A stretch of 64,000 nt of DNA. Source: Synechococcus sp. CC9902 (GTDB lineage Bacteria > Cyanobacteriota > Cyanobacteriia > PCC-6307 > Cyanobiaceae). Both the position numbers and the translations under genes were made by a program. Below, piece after piece: positions 31,694 to 41,366 of the stretch. The notes below the pieces were generated by a model. It was not told where the DNA came from, did not search any database, and saw only the letters and a program-made list of their open reading frames with translations. The stretch lies in assembly GCF_000012505.1 (NCBI RefSeq), contig NC_007513.1:868001-932000 (forward strand), written 5' to 3'. Positions within the stretch are counted from its first letter, which is position 1; each line of letters begins with the position of its first letter.

Positions 31694-34282
31694 TCATCGG
31701 AACGCCAACGAGTTGGAGGCAACTTCCAAGGAGATGACATCTCCTTCGCTGTATTGACCCGCCAAAATTGCCTTGGCAATTGGTGTTTCAAGTTCGCGCT
31801 GAATCGCTCGCTTCAAAGGACGGGCGCCATAAACCGGATCGTATCCGGCATTGGCGAGCCAGTCGGAGGCCTCTGGACTGAGTTGCAGATCCAACTTGCG
31901 TGCTTCAAGCCTTTGTTGAAGCCTTGCGACTTGCAGGGTCACGATCTGCTTGAGCTCGTCCTTTCTGAGGCTATGGAAGATGATCTGATCGTCGAGTCGA
32001 TTGAGGAATTCCGGTCGGAAGTGGGCTTTTAACGCCTCATTGACCCGGGCTTCCATGGCTTGGTGTTGATCCGGATCACCCGCCAATTCAAGGATGGATT
32101 GGCTGCCGATGTTGCTGGTCAGGATCAGCACGGTGTTGGTGAAATCCACCGTTCGCCCCTGGCCGTCGGTGACGCGTCCGTCATCGAGGATCTGCAGCAT
32201 CACATTGAAAACATCGGGATGGGCTTTCTCCACCTCGTCGAACAGGATGACGGCATAGGGCCGACGACGAACAGCTTCCGTGAGCTGGCCACCGGCCTCG
32301 TAGCCCACGTAGCCAGGGGGTGCGCCAATCAAGCGGCTCACCGTGTGCTTCTCCATGTATTCCGACATGTCGATGCGCACCATGGCGTCATCGCTATCGA
32401 ATAAACGGTTGGCGAGGGCCTTCGAGAGCTCGGTCTTGCCGACGCCCGTGGGGCCAAGAAATAGAAAGCTGGCAATTGGCCTGTTGGGATCGCTTAGCCC
32501 AGCCCTGGATCGCTGAATGGCGTCGGCAACAGCTGTAACAGCTTGGTCTTGGCCAATGACCCGTCGATGCAGGTCGGTTTCGAGTTGGAGCAGTTTCTCC
32601 ATTTCACTTTGAACGAGTCGTGCCACGGGAATGCCGGTCCATTTGGCAATCACCTCGGCGATGTCGTCTTCGGTGACTTCTTCTCGCAGCAAGGTTTTAT
32701 CGGACCCGTCTTCGGCGGCCAGTTCGACTTCTTTCTCCTGCAACTTGCTTTGCAGCGTGGCCAATGTGCCGTACTCCAACTCAGCTGCTTTGTTGAGGTC
32801 GTAACTGCGTTTGGCTTGGTCCACTTGAAGTTGGACACGTTCCATCTCCTCCTTCAGTGAAGAGATCTCGTCAATCGCTCCTTTTTCCTGTTGCCACTGG
32901 GCGTTCAGGTTGCTTTGCTGTTCACTCAGTTCCGACAACTCCCGTTCAATGCGTTGCAGCCGTTCTTGGCTGGCACTGTCTGACTCGCGGCCAAGTGAGA
33001 GTTTCTCCATCTCAAGCTGAAGAATTTTGCGATCGATTTCGTCGATCTGCTCCGGTTTGGAGGTGATTTCCATCTTGAGGCGAGCGGCTGATTCGTCCAC
33101 TAAGTCGATGGCCTTGTCGGGGAGGAATCGATCGGCGATATAGCGACTGCTCAGCACTGCAGCTGCGACTAGTGCGCTGTCGGCAATGCGCACACCATGG
33201 TGCACTTCGTATCGCTCTTTTAAACCTCGCAAAATTGAAATGCTGTCTTCCACCGTCGGTTGATCAACCAGCACCTGCTGAAAGCGGCGTTCGAGGGCAG
33301 GATCCTTTTCGATGTGTTGGCGATGTTCATCCAGGGTTGTGGCACCGATGCAACGCAATTCACCTCGGGCCAGCATTGGCTTGAGCAAATTGCTCGCGTC
33401 CATGGCACCACCAGTGGCACCCGCACCAACCACGGTGTGGATTTCGTCGATAAACAGCACGATTTGACCATCCGACGCCGTCACCTCTTTCAAGACGGCT
33501 TTCAGGCGCTCTTCAAATTCCCCGCGGTACTTGGCCCCTGCAATAAGGGAGCCCATATCGAGGGCAATTAGCTGTCGGTTCTGGAGTGCTTGGGGTACAT
33601 CACCATTAACGATGCGCTGGGCTAACCCTTCAACGATGGCCGTTTTGCCGACGCCGGGCTCGCCAATTAAGACAGGATTGTTTTTCGTCCGGCGACTAAG
33701 AATTTGAATGGTGCGACGAATTTCTTCGTCGCGCCCGATGACGGGATCGAGCTGACCTTCTTTGGCTGCGGCGGTGAGATCGCGTCCATATTTTTCCAGT
33801 GATTCATAGGTTCCTTCTGGGTTTTGATCACTCACCGTTTGATTTCCGCGCACCGCTGTGATGGCCTCTCGTAATTGGTTGATCGTGATGCCGGCTTGGC
33901 TAATCAGCTGCCGACCGCAGCGATCATCGCTAGCCAGGGCCAGCATGAGGTGCTCGATCGAGATGTAGCTGTCGCCAAAGCTGTTGCGTTCGTCTTCAGC
34001 CCGATCCAGCGTTGCATTAAATCCCCGCCCGAGAAACACCGATTCTGGCGGTGAGCCCATGTTGGGTTGACGCTTTAGGTGCGCTTCAACGGCGGTTTGG
34101 ATGGTGGCTGGATCAACGCCGCATTTCTTCAAAATCCTTGCAGCTAGACCATTTTGCTGAAGCAATGCCAACAAAAGGTGTTCGGTTTCTAATTGCTGGT
34201 GTCGGGATGTCTGTGCGATCTGTTGAGCAGACACAATCGCCGACCAGCCCTTTTCGGTGAATTGTTCAGCAGTGGGTTGCAT
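31694..34282 (-). CDS. clpB: ATP-dependent chaperone ClpB
   Basis: 862-aa hexameric disaggregase that works with DnaK to recover aggregated proteins. Domains in order: N-terminal Clp repeats (1-145), first AAA+ with Walker A GEPGVGKT (207-214), a long coiled-coil middle domain ([12 protein letters not shown]... up to ~535), then second AAA+ with Walker A GPTGVGKT near 605-612, followed by the C-terminal domain. Middle-domain presence separates it from ClpA/ClpC. Length is standard. Cyanobacteria often have two ClpB proteins; this one looks canonical, but which copy is not certain. Confidence 0.97.
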   Translation of the reverse strand: MQPTAEQFTEKGWSAIVSAQQIAQTSRHQQLETEHLLLALLQQNGLAARILKKCGVDPATIQTAVEAHLKRQPNMGSPPESVFLGRGFNATLDRAEDERNSFGDSYISIEHLMLALASDDRCGRQLISQAGITINQLREAITAVRGNQTVSDQNPEGTYESLEKYGRDLTAAAKEGQLDPVIGRDEEIRRTIQILSRRTKNNPVLIGEPGVGKTAIVEGLAQRIVNGDVPQALQNRQLIALDMGSLIAGAKYRGEFEERLKAVLKEVTASDGQIVLFIDEIHTVVGAGATGGAMDASNLLKPMLARGELRCIGATTLDEHRQHIEKDPALERRFQQVLVDQPTVEDSISILRGLKERYEVHHGVRIADSALVAAAVLSSRYIADRFLPDKAIDLVDESAARLKMEITSKPEQIDEIDRKILQLEMEKLSLGRESDSASQERLQRIERELSELSEQQSNLNAQWQQEKGAIDEISSLKEEMERVQLQVDQAKRSYDLNKAAELEYGTLATLQSKLQEKEVELAAEDGSDKTLLREEVTEDDIAEVIAKWTGIPVARLVQSEMEKLLQLETDLHRRVIGQDQAVTAVADAIQRSRAGLSDPNRPIASFLFLGPTGVGKTELSKALANRLFDSDDAMVRIDMSEYMEKHTVSRLIGAPPGYVGYEAGGQLTEAVRRRPYAVILFDEVEKAHPDVFNVMLQILDDGRVTDGQGRTVDFTNTVLILTSNIGSQSILELAGDPDQHQAMEARVNEALKAHFRPEFLNRLDDQIIFHSLRKDELKQIVTLQVARLQQRLEARKLDLQLSPEASDWLANAGYDPVYGARPLKRAIQRELETPIAKAILAGQYSEGDVISLEVASNSLAFR

Positions 34283-34424
34283 ATCAAGGTCTCAAAGCTG
34301 GATCAACCGTATGGGGGGTGTTCAGAACAGGAGGGCGGCAAACCGAAGCGTGCTGTTGGGGGTCTACGACGAAGGCCGTGAAACCCGATCTTCTTTTTAG
34401 AGTTCCCCGACCAGTGGTGTTGTT

Positions 34425-34625
34425 ATGCCAGAACAAGAGCTCGTTGATGCCTTGGTTCGTCAAGGGTTAGCGCTTTCCACGACTGCCGGGGGCGAGCTTG
34501 AGCGCAGTTGCTGGATGGTGGTTCATGAGCATCACCACGGCGTACGACCCTCTGAATACGACATCCGGGAGATTGATGAGGAGCTCTACTTAGCGGTGCT
34601 GGATGCAGCGCGTCAGCACAGCTAG
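34425..34625 (+). CDS. Conserved hypothetical protein, 66 aa
   Basis: Small acidic soluble protein (MPEQELVDALVRQGLAL, WMVVHEHHHGVRPSEY, DIREIDEELYLAVL). The HEHHHG cluster could bind a metal but this is guesswork. No family recognised. Its TAG stop and the TAG stop of the convergent gene at 34622 share a CTAG palindrome, giving a 4-bp overlap. Confidence 0.6.
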   Translation: MPEQELVDALVRQGLALSTTAGGELERSCWMVVHEHHHGVRPSEYDIREIDEELYLAVLDAARQHS

Positions 34626-35017
34626 CTGAAGCCCTGGGCTTTCGCCTGGGGTCTTAAGTCACGCAGCTGACCGTCGAGGAGGGCCATGCGTTCAGCTTCT
34701 GCCCCCACATGAGGAGCGATTGAGACACCTGCCTTTGTCATGGCTAAATACGCTGTTGTCTCGTCTTGCGACCCCGTTGCACTCTGCAAGTACCGCTCCA
34801 CTGCAACGCTCGCCGTCTCGTCTGGTGCGAAGTAAATGGTTCCCGGTCCCCGGCGAATCGTTGTCAGGCCTTGTTTGCGTCTGCGCTGCTGAACTCCTGC
34901 CCAAAGTTTCCCCTGGCTTTGGGTCATGTAATCGTTCAAGTTGCCAAGATCCGTGTCCTCCACCAGGGCCATGCTGGTGCCGTCTACAAAATCACTCAAC
35001 AGGGTGATCACAGCCAT
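34622..35017 (-). CDS. Conserved hypothetical protein in the petJ/Nif11 cluster
   Basis: 131-aa soluble protein. The middle GLTTIRRGPGTIYFAPDETASVAVERYLQSA and a helical C-terminus (EAERMALLDGQLRDLRPQ) show no known motif and I do not recognise the family. Its ATG overlaps the stop of the Nif11 gene by one base (TAATG), which indicates translational coupling with it. It is the third gene behind petJ. Confidence 0.65.
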   Translation of the reverse strand: MAVITLLSDFVDGTSMALVEDTDLGNLNDYMTQSQGKLWAGVQQRRRKQGLTTIRRGPGTIYFAPDETASVAVERYLQSATGSQDETTAYLAMTKAGVSIAPHVGAEAERMALLDGQLRDLRPQAKAQGFS

Positions 35018-35244
35018 TAAGTCTTTGGCGGCTGAAAGGATGAGTTGATACGACTCACTTCAAACCATTGGGTCATCGCGCTATCGCGACTGTCTTGGTT
35101 GAGATCCCGTTGATTCACCGAAAAGCCCAGTTGGTTCGCAAGGGCGATGAGTTCATCATCACTGCGACAGGACGATGCAGCGTTCCTCACCTTCTGGCTG
35201 TGCTCGACGGCATGGAGGAAATCAGATACAGCTTCTCGGCTCAT
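35017..35244 (-). CDS. Nif11-domain protein
   Basis: 75-aa protein consisting of a Nif11-like domain (MSREAVSDFLHAVEHS, AASSCRSDDELIALANQLGFSV) and a short tail. Nif11 domains usually serve as leader peptides of RiPP precursors, but this one has no Gly-Gly cleavage motif, no Cys/Ser-rich core, and no modifying enzyme nearby. The start lies 4 nt after the petJ stop, and its stop overlaps the following gene (TAATG), so petJ, this gene and the next are probably one transcript. Confidence 0.8.
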   Translation of the reverse strand: MSREAVSDFLHAVEHSQKVRNAASSCRSDDELIALANQLGFSVNQRDLNQDSRDSAMTQWFEVSRINSSFQPPKT

Positions 35245-35248
35245 CGAC

Positions 35249-35602
35249 TTACCAACCCATTTCTGCCTGCTGTTCGACGTAGGTCGCTACAGCAACGATT
35301 TCTGATTCGCTTAGTTTTCCGGCGTAGGAAGGCATGGCATTTTTGCCATCCTCAATTTGATGCTCAATCGCTTCGAGAGGATCCTGGGGATACTCAGTTA
35401 GGTGCGCATTGAGATCACGAATATTGAGGGTGCGGCTCGCTCGAATCACATTGCCACCTCCCATGTGGCATGCCGCACAATTTTGACTAAAAATCTGCTC
35501 ACCCTGCTCAAGGGGACTATCAAAGGCCAGCACAGATTTCGGTGTAGTCATTGGACCGATGAGGGTCAATAACAACAGGATTAATCCGGCGATGCGAGCC
35601 AT
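35249..35602 (-). CDS. petJ: Cytochrome c6
   Basis: Lumenal haem protein carrying electrons from cytochrome b6f to photosystem I or cytochrome oxidase, replacing plastocyanin when copper is low. After a signal peptide (MARIAGLILLLLTLIG...LAF), haem is bound by Cys42-x-x-Cys45-His46 (QNCAACHMGGG), and the axial Met lies in KNAMPSYAG. The C-terminus SESEIVAVATYVEQQAEMGW is typical of PetJ. ATG 35602 is chosen over a longer start because it opens the signal peptide. Only about 50 bp separates it from the petE terminator, so its promoter is very short or overlaps the hairpin. Confidence 0.95.
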   Translation of the reverse strand: MARIAGLILLLLTLIGPMTTPKSVLAFDSPLEQGEQIFSQNCAACHMGGGNVIRASRTLNIRDLNAHLTEYPQDPLEAIEHQIEDGKNAMPSYAGKLSESEIVAVATYVEQQAEMGW

Positions 35603-35652
35603 TGAAGAGCCATCGGTACCCAAGCCTATTCAGCTCCAAGCTCAAAAGAAAG

Positions 35653-35691
35653 ATCCCCGAACCGTGAATGAAACAAACACGATTCGGGGAT
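35653..35691 (-). terminator. Rho-independent terminator of petE
   Basis: Arms ATCCCCGAACCGTG (35653-35666) and CACGATTCGGGGAT (35678-35691) surround an 11-nt loop. On the minus strand all 14 positions pair, one as a U-G wobble, and the stem is followed by CTTTCTTTTG; on the plus strand the same position is an A-C mismatch. This strand asymmetry supports termination of petE transcription. Confidence 0.8.
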
Positions 35692-35728
35692 TGTTATTTG
35701 TTGATTTCAACAGGTGAGCGTTAGCTCA

Positions 35729-36088
35729 TCACTCAACGATCACCTTGCCAACCATGCCGGCACCACGGTGGGGCTCGCAGTAGTAGTCGTATGTTCCGGC
35801 TTCGGAGAAGGTTTCCTCCCAGGATTCGCCGGGATTGAAGGCGAGATCAGAGTGGCTGAGCTCGTCATGGCCTTCGAAAACGGCGTTGTGAGGAGCCAAT
35901 TTGTTGTTCACAAACTTGACGGTGTCGCCAGCGCTAATCGTGACGGAACTGGGCTCGAAAGCAAGCATTCCGGCATCGGTACCGAGCTTCACTTCGACGG
36001 TTGCTGCCTGAGCAGAACCGACGTTGAGGCCGATCAACATCAGGAGTGCACAGCATGCTGCTGCAAAGGAACGAATCACAGACCGCAT
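35729..36088 (-). CDS. petE: Plastocyanin
   Basis: 119-aa blue-copper electron carrier between cytochrome b6f and photosystem I. A signal peptide ([28 protein letters not shown]) precedes the ~90-residue mature protein. Copper ligands are visible: His in LAPHNAVF, Cys and His in YYCEPHRG, and Met in GAGMVGK. The gene starts 5 bp after the SDR gene stop and thus sits at the end of the hemE/SDR series; it may also have its own promoter within that gene. petJ, its functional substitute, follows on the same strand beyond a strong terminator. Confidence 0.97.
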   Translation of the reverse strand: MRSVIRSFAAACCALLMLIGLNVGSAQAATVEVKLGTDAGMLAFEPSSVTISAGDTVKFVNNKLAPHNAVFEGHDELSHSDLAFNPGESWEETFSEAGTYDYYCEPHRGAGMVGKVIVE

Positions 36089-36093
36089 TGGAT

Positions 36094-37113
36094 TTATTTG
36101 AATCCACCGACTTTACGACTCCTTCTCGGTTTCCCGTGATTCGGAAGCCCTGAATCGATAAGAACTGTTTCCAGGTTTGGAGCATGACTCGTGCCACCGA
36201 ATCGCTCCGGAGTGCTCGCTGGGGAGTGAATGAAGTGTCGTTGACGGATGCTGAACCGATCCCAATCGTTGATTTCAATCGGAAGGATTCGAATTAGGGC
36301 TTGGATGAGCCATGGCCACATCGGAACACCAGGGGTGCGACGCACTCCGCGCCAGCGGCAGAGAGTGTCCACGGTTTGATCCACCGAAATCGCTCGCTGA
36401 CCCATGACGATGCGCCGAAGACGTCCTTGCCCAGGCTCCTTGTTGGGTTCATGGGGACCTAGTGCAAATTGCCCACAGATCCGTGCGATGTCCTCGGCAT
36501 GGATGAAGTGGAAACTTGCGTCGGCCCGAAGCCATCGAGCTAACCACAGCCACCGACTGGCTTCTGCTAAGCCTTCCGTGAGGTAGCTGGTCGGGAACAC
36601 ACTGGTTCCATCGACTCTGCCGCCGAAGACCAACGTCGGAAAAACAGCGATGATCCGGTCAGCCAATTGATGCGTCTCAAGATCTTGGAGGCAGCGGGCC
36701 TTGGTTTGGATGTATTCAGTGCCATAGGCCAAGGCCTCTGGGAGCGGGTTGAGGTCGCGATCGAGAATGCTGGCCGTGGAGAAATAAATGATCTGTTCCA
36801 CAACCTGCGGATTGAGTAACGCGAGCAATCGCTTCACCGCAACAACATTCACCTGTTCGGCTCGGACTGGATCCCCCCAAGCTGTCGCGGTGTGAATGAC
36901 TCGGTTGACCGATGCCAAGTCGTCTGCAAAGCGATCCGTATCGCGTAGATCTCCGATGAGCAAACGAACGCGGGGGTGATCTGCTGAAACAGCTGTGAGT
37001 TTCGTTGGATCGCGCAGCCACAGCAAAAGGTCGGCATCGGAATTCTCGAGGAGCCAGTGGGAAACGTATTGACCAACGCATCCGCTAGCGCCAGTAATCA
37101 GGATCCGGTTCAA
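36094..37113 (-). CDS. NAD-dependent epimerase/dehydratase (extended SDR)
   Basis: 339-aa Rossmann-fold protein. The N-terminal cofactor motif is [14 protein letters not shown], and the active site YxxxK is in [10 protein letters not shown], with an upstream Ser in YFSTAS. Its likely chemistry is sugar-nucleotide epimerisation or reduction of a chlorophyll/terpenoid-type compound; no substrate can be read off. It overlaps hemE by 4 bp and ends 5 bp before petE, so it is probably cotranscribed with both. Confidence 0.85.
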   Translation of the reverse strand: MNRILITGASGCVGQYVSHWLLENSDADLLLWLRDPTKLTAVSADHPRVRLLIGDLRDTDRFADDLASVNRVIHTATAWGDPVRAEQVNVVAVKRLLALLNPQVVEQIIYFSTASILDRDLNPLPEALAYGTEYIQTKARCLQDLETHQLADRIIAVFPTLVFGGRVDGTSVFPTSYLTEGLAEASRWLWLARWLRADASFHFIHAEDIARICGQFALGPHEPNKEPGQGRLRRIVMGQRAISVDQTVDTLCRWRGVRRTPGVPMWPWLIQALIRILPIEINDWDRFSIRQRHFIHSPASTPERFGGTSHAPNLETVLIDSGLPNHGKPRRSRKVGGFK

Positions 37114-38168
37114 GCGAGGGTCCCAATCCGGTCCATCACGCTTTTGCCAGAACGGAAGAACGCCGCCCCATTCTCCTCAGGGGTGCCAGGAAGAATGCCG
37201 TGGCCGAGATTCAAAATGTGGCGGCGACCGCGGGCTTTTCGAACGGTGTCATCGATGCGGGCTTGGATCGCATCGGGTGTTCCAAATAACAATCCTGGAT
37301 CCACATTTCCCTGCACACCGATGTGCTCAGGAAGGCGGGCGCAGGCCTCCGCCATATCCACCGTCCAGTCGAGCGAAATAATGTCAACTCCAGTGCGTGC
37401 CATGCGTTCAAGTACTCCGGCACTTCCAGAGATGTACAAAACAAAGGGGGTGTCTGGGTGGGTTTGCTTCACCAGATCAACCACCTTTTTCTGGTAGGGA
37501 GCGGCAAAGGTGTCGTAATCCGCGGGGCTGAGTTGACCCGCCCATGAATCGAACATCTGAACCACTTGTGCACCGGAATCGATTTGATATCGCAGGTAGT
37601 TGGCGATGGATTCAGCGAAATGATTCAGCAGCGTGTGCAGCAGTTCCGGCTCACGGAACGCCATGGCCTTAATCACGGCGTAATTTTTGCTGCTTTTCCC
37701 TTCCACCACATAGGCGGCCAGGGTCCATGGAGCACCAACAAAACCCAACACAGCTGCCTGATTGCCGACGGTTTTGCGAAGGCGACCCAACACTTCACCG
37801 ACAAAAGGCATCGATTCGGCGGGGTTCAGGGGACGCAAGGCTTTCACCTGCTCCATCGACCGAATTGGATCGCCAATTTGCGGTCCTTTGCTCTCAATGA
37901 TGTCGAAGTCGATTCCCATTCCTGGGAGCGGGGTCAGGATGTCGGAGAACAGGATGACTCCGTCGGGCTGGAATGCCTCGAACGGCTGCATCGAGATCTC
38001 GTAGGAGAGATCTGGGTTCTCTGAACGCTCACGGAAACTGGGGTATTTATCGCGGAGATCTCGATAGATCTTCATGTAACGACCGGCTTGTCGCATCATC
38101 CACACGGGGGGACGCTCTACCGATTCACCGCGTGCAGCGCGCAGTAGGAGTGGCAGGGTGTCGCTCAT
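37110..38168 (-). CDS. hemE: Uroporphyrinogen decarboxylase
   Basis: 352-aa TIM-barrel enzyme that decarboxylates uroporphyrinogen III to coproporphyrinogen III, shared by haem and chlorophyll synthesis. The signature [13 protein letters not shown] (substrate-binding Arg residues), the catalytic Asp in [29 protein letters not shown] and the later [13 protein letters not shown] and [13 protein letters not shown] are all present. The 3' end overlaps the SDR gene by 4 bp. Complete in length. Confidence 0.97.
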   Translation of the reverse strand: MSDTLPLLLRAARGESVERPPVWMMRQAGRYMKIYRDLRDKYPSFRERSENPDLSYEISMQPFEAFQPDGVILFSDILTPLPGMGIDFDIIESKGPQIGDPIRSMEQVKALRPLNPAESMPFVGEVLGRLRKTVGNQAAVLGFVGAPWTLAAYVVEGKSSKNYAVIKAMAFREPELLHTLLNHFAESIANYLRYQIDSGAQVVQMFDSWAGQLSPADYDTFAAPYQKKVVDLVKQTHPDTPFVLYISGSAGVLERMARTGVDIISLDWTVDMAEACARLPEHIGVQGNVDPGLLFGTPDAIQARIDDTVRKARGRRHILNLGHGILPGTPEENGAAFFRSGKSVMDRIGTLA

Positions 38169-38291
38169 CTAGCCGGTTCAATTAAGCCGGAAACCTACCT
38201 GAAGCAATGCGATTGCTAGGGGGTTTCCGGCTAACTGTCACCGGCTTCGTCACATGGCAGTTGTGTTTGAGCCCGAGGCCCGGCGAATGCC

Positions 38292-40586
38292 TTAGTCGGA
38301 TGGCGCGGAGGATTCGATCAGCGTGCGCTTTGGATCGTGCTGAAACACCACCAAGCTCAGTGGTGGCAGGCAGAGATCCAAGGAGTGCTCATAGCCGTGA
38401 ATGCCGCAAGCGTCTGTGGGCTTGCCACCCATGTTCCCGAGGTTGCTGCCGCCGTATTTGGCAGCATCGGTATTGAAGATCTCTTCGTAGAAGCCCTCAA
38501 GCGGAACGCCGACGCGGTAGTTGGCATGGCTCTGTGGTGTGAAGTTGGCCACCACAACAAGCCAGGTTCCACTGGCGCTATCGCGTCTCATGAAGCTGAT
38601 AACGGAGTGGCGATTGTCGTTGCAATCAATCCACTGGAAACCAAACTGATCAAAATCATCGCGCCATAGGGCTGGTTGGGCCTTGTACAGCACATTCAGA
38701 TCATCAACCAGGCGTTGAATTCCCTTGTGCGGCTCGTAATTGAGCAGATCCCATTCGAGATCTCCCCAAACATTCCATTCAGCCCTTTGGCCAAATTCCA
38801 TCCCCATGAAGATGGTTTTCTTGCCTGGATGTGTCCACATGTAGGCCAAAAGAGCCCTTGTGTTGGCGTACTTCTGCCAATCATCACCGGGCATCTTGTG
38901 AAGAAGATGACTCTTCCCATGGACAACTTCATCGTGACTCAGGGCCAACATGAAGTTCTCCGTATAGGTGTACCAAATAGAGAAGGTGATGTTGTTTTGG
39001 TGGAACTGACGGAACCAAGGGTCCAGCTCGAAATAGTCGAGCATGTCGTGCATCCAACCCATGTTCCATTTGAGGTTGAATCCAAGTCCGCCCATGTCAG
39101 TGGGTTGGGTCACCATCGGCCAGGTGGTCGATTCTTCTGCAATCGAAAGGGCACCTGGGTAGTGCTGGAACAGCACATGATTGGCTTGTTGGAGGAAACG
39201 AACAGCCTCAGTATTTTCGCGACCACCATTTTCATTTGGTAGCCATTCCCCATCGGGCCTCAAATAATCCCGGTAAAGCATGGAGGCAACAGCATCGACT
39301 CGAATTCCATCGATGTGAAACTGTTCAAACCAAAAAACGAGGTTGGCAACAAGAAAGTTGCGAACTTCATTTCGGCTGTAGTTGAAAATCAGTGTTCCCC
39401 ACTCTTTGTGTTCACCGATGCGTGGATCACCATGCTCATAGAGATGGGTTCCATCAAAGAAGGCCAATCCATGGGCATCTTTGGGGAAGTGTCCAGGGAC
39501 CCAATCGATGATCACGCCGATTCCTTCAGCGTGACAGCGATCGACAAAGGCACGGAATTCGTCAGGGGTGCCGTAACGGCTGGTGGGGGCATACCACCCG
39601 GTTACTTGGTAGCCCCAAGATCCATCAAAGGGATGCTCGGTGATCGGCATCAATTCGATGTGGGTGAAGCCTCGTTCTTTCACATAAGGGATAAGGCGAT
39701 CCGATAACTCGGCGTAGGTCAGGAGTCGAGCGCCTGGCTTCATATCCGCCGCGGGAACGGGTGCCCGCGGTTGGCCATCCGGTTGGATCCAAGGCTCGTC
39801 AGCAGAAGCATGAATCCAGCTTCCGATGTGCATCTCATACACAGAGATCGGTTGGTCGAGAGCATTCCGACTGTCTCGATCCTGCATCCAGCTGGAGTCG
39901 GACCAGCTGTATCCCTCAAGCCGTGCCACAACGGAACTGTTGTCGGGACGAACCTCGTGTTGAAAACCGTAGGGATCAGCTTTTTGGTAGCAGTGCCCTT
40001 CCTGGGAGCGAATTTCGTATTTGTAGAGAGTTCCTGCGTCTAGTCCGGGGACGAACAATTCCCAGATTCCTCCGAGCCGTTTTTGCATCGGATGATGGCG
40101 ACCATCCCAAGAGTTGAGATCGCCAAGGACGGAAGCAGTTAGAGCGTTCGGAGCCCAAAGGCAGAACATCACCCCACTAATGCCATCGATCTGGGTGAGA
40201 TGTGCACCCATCCGCTGCCAGATGTGGTGATGATTCCCTTCTGCAAAAAGATGGCGATCCATCTCTCCCATCCATTCGTGGCGGAAGGCCCAAGGATCAT
40301 GTTGTTCGGTGGTGATCCCTCCACGCTCAACCCTCAGCTTGTAGTTGCTGCCCGGGTCTGAGGGTGTCGAAGCCTCAAAAATCCATGGATGGTTTGGTGT
40401 GGATGTAACGATCTCCTGACTGCCCAGCAGGAGGGTTACCTTTTGAGCCTCGGGCATCCAAACCCGCACGGTCCATCCTTGGTCATCGGGCTGAGGTCCC
40501 AGCACCGCAAGGGGGTGGTCGTGACGGCAATTTTCTAGCCGTACGCCGTCCTGAACCATCCAGTCGAGGACCGCAGCGCCACCCAT
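38292..40586 (-). CDS. glgB: 1,4-alpha-glucan branching enzyme
   Basis: GH13 enzyme that makes alpha-1,6 branches in glycogen. The N-terminal carbohydrate-binding modules ([32 protein letters not shown]) are followed by the catalytic barrel with [25 protein letters not shown] (nucleophile Asp), [11 protein letters not shown] (acid Glu) and [11 protein letters not shown]. The C-terminal all-beta domain ends near the stop. ATG 40586 gives 764 aa, close to the cyanobacterial norm; the longer frame back to 40694 has no matching sequence. The 3' part of the DUF3887-like gene precedes it by 58 bp. Confidence 0.95.
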   Translation of the reverse strand: MGGAAVLDWMVQDGVRLENCRHDHPLAVLGPQPDDQGWTVRVWMPEAQKVTLLLGSQEIVTSTPNHPWIFEASTPSDPGSNYKLRVERGGITTEQHDPWAFRHEWMGEMDRHLFAEGNHHHIWQRMGAHLTQIDGISGVMFCLWAPNALTASVLGDLNSWDGRHHPMQKRLGGIWELFVPGLDAGTLYKYEIRSQEGHCYQKADPYGFQHEVRPDNSSVVARLEGYSWSDSSWMQDRDSRNALDQPISVYEMHIGSWIHASADEPWIQPDGQPRAPVPAADMKPGARLLTYAELSDRLIPYVKERGFTHIELMPITEHPFDGSWGYQVTGWYAPTSRYGTPDEFRAFVDRCHAEGIGVIIDWVPGHFPKDAHGLAFFDGTHLYEHGDPRIGEHKEWGTLIFNYSRNEVRNFLVANLVFWFEQFHIDGIRVDAVASMLYRDYLRPDGEWLPNENGGRENTEAVRFLQQANHVLFQHYPGALSIAEESTTWPMVTQPTDMGGLGFNLKWNMGWMHDMLDYFELDPWFRQFHQNNITFSIWYTYTENFMLALSHDEVVHGKSHLLHKMPGDDWQKYANTRALLAYMWTHPGKKTIFMGMEFGQRAEWNVWGDLEWDLLNYEPHKGIQRLVDDLNVLYKAQPALWRDDFDQFGFQWIDCNDNRHSVISFMRRDSASGTWLVVVANFTPQSHANYRVGVPLEGFYEEIFNTDAAKYGGSNLGNMGGKPTDACGIHGYEHSLDLCLPPLSLVVFQHDPKRTLIESSAPSD

Positions 40587-40644
40587 GTGTGAGATATGAA
40601 GTGGCGCGATGTTAAGCCGCTTTTCGTGATCGGTTCGTTGGGAC

Positions 40645-41355
40645 TCAGACGAAATCTCTCGAGATGTCGACGTTGATGATTCGACCCTGATCATCGAAGA
40701 TCACAAAAAGGTTGGAGGTCGCCTTCCCGAAAGCCACAGCCACCAGCACTAACTGCTGGTCTCCGCCTTGGCTAGCGATCACGGCATCCTTCACGCTGCG
40801 GAAGCCCCCGGAGACGCGATTGAGCTTGGACCATTTGCGTTCCAGATCTGCTGGAGAGAGCTCTTCTTGCAATTGAAGTGAGAGTTTGGTCCTGGCCAAG
40901 ACCCAACGTTCCGCTGCCAGGTGTCGGACGAATTCAAGAGCTGTGGATTCAATTGGTTGAACCTGTTGGCTCCATTTCCAGGCCAATAATTTCCCGTCTT
41001 CATCAAGCACCATTAACAGTGGTTGATCGCCTTCGGCCGTGACCACAACGGCGTCAACCGTTGTGGTGTTGTACCCAGGAGCAACCCCCACGACGCGGGT
41101 GCGGCGAATGCTGGTGAGCTTGTTGAGACGCTCTTGAACCTTGTCTTTGCTCACGCTTGTGCGAACCGCTTCGGCTAGGGCCCCATGCAGTTCGTCACCG
41201 TCGCGTTCTTTTAAGGCTCCTAACGCCAGCTCGGCGGCGGCGGTGGCCTGGGCTGTAGAAAGTTCAGTCTTTGTGAGCTGCTCTCCATCCTGTGGAGCGG
41301 CCATACCCATTGGGGCTGAAAGAACGAGAGCCAGCAGGGCGGCGGACAGCTTCAC
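40645..41355 (-). CDS. Secreted protein with DUF3887-like domains
   Basis: 236-aa protein with a signal peptide ([20 protein letters not shown]). Two similar alpha/beta segments follow: one around [18 protein letters not shown] to [23 protein letters not shown], and one around [16 protein letters not shown] to [28 protein letters not shown]. The second resembles DUF3887. Such domains are small-ligand or protein-binding folds without known activity. It is 10 bp downstream of the hydrolase gene and precedes glgB. Confidence 0.72.
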   Translation of the reverse strand: MKLSAALLALVLSAPMGMAAPQDGEQLTKTELSTAQATAAAELALGALKERDGDELHGALAEAVRTSVSKDKVQERLNKLTSIRRTRVVGVAPGYNTTTVDAVVVTAEGDQPLLMVLDEDGKLLAWKWSQQVQPIESTALEFVRHLAAERWVLARTKLSLQLQEELSPADLERKWSKLNRVSGGFRSVKDAVIASQGGDQQLVLVAVAFGKATSNLFVIFDDQGRIINVDISRDFV

Positions 41356-41366
41356 GGAAGGACGGA

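Noticed and set aside
31135-31791. 218-aa minus-strand ORF
   Set aside because: Runs over the PTPS-family gene and the clpB 3' end; low-complexity translation without homology marks.
35603-35652. Promoter of petJ
   Set aside because: The space between the petE terminator and petJ holds only weak -35/-10-like sequences; I could not support one.
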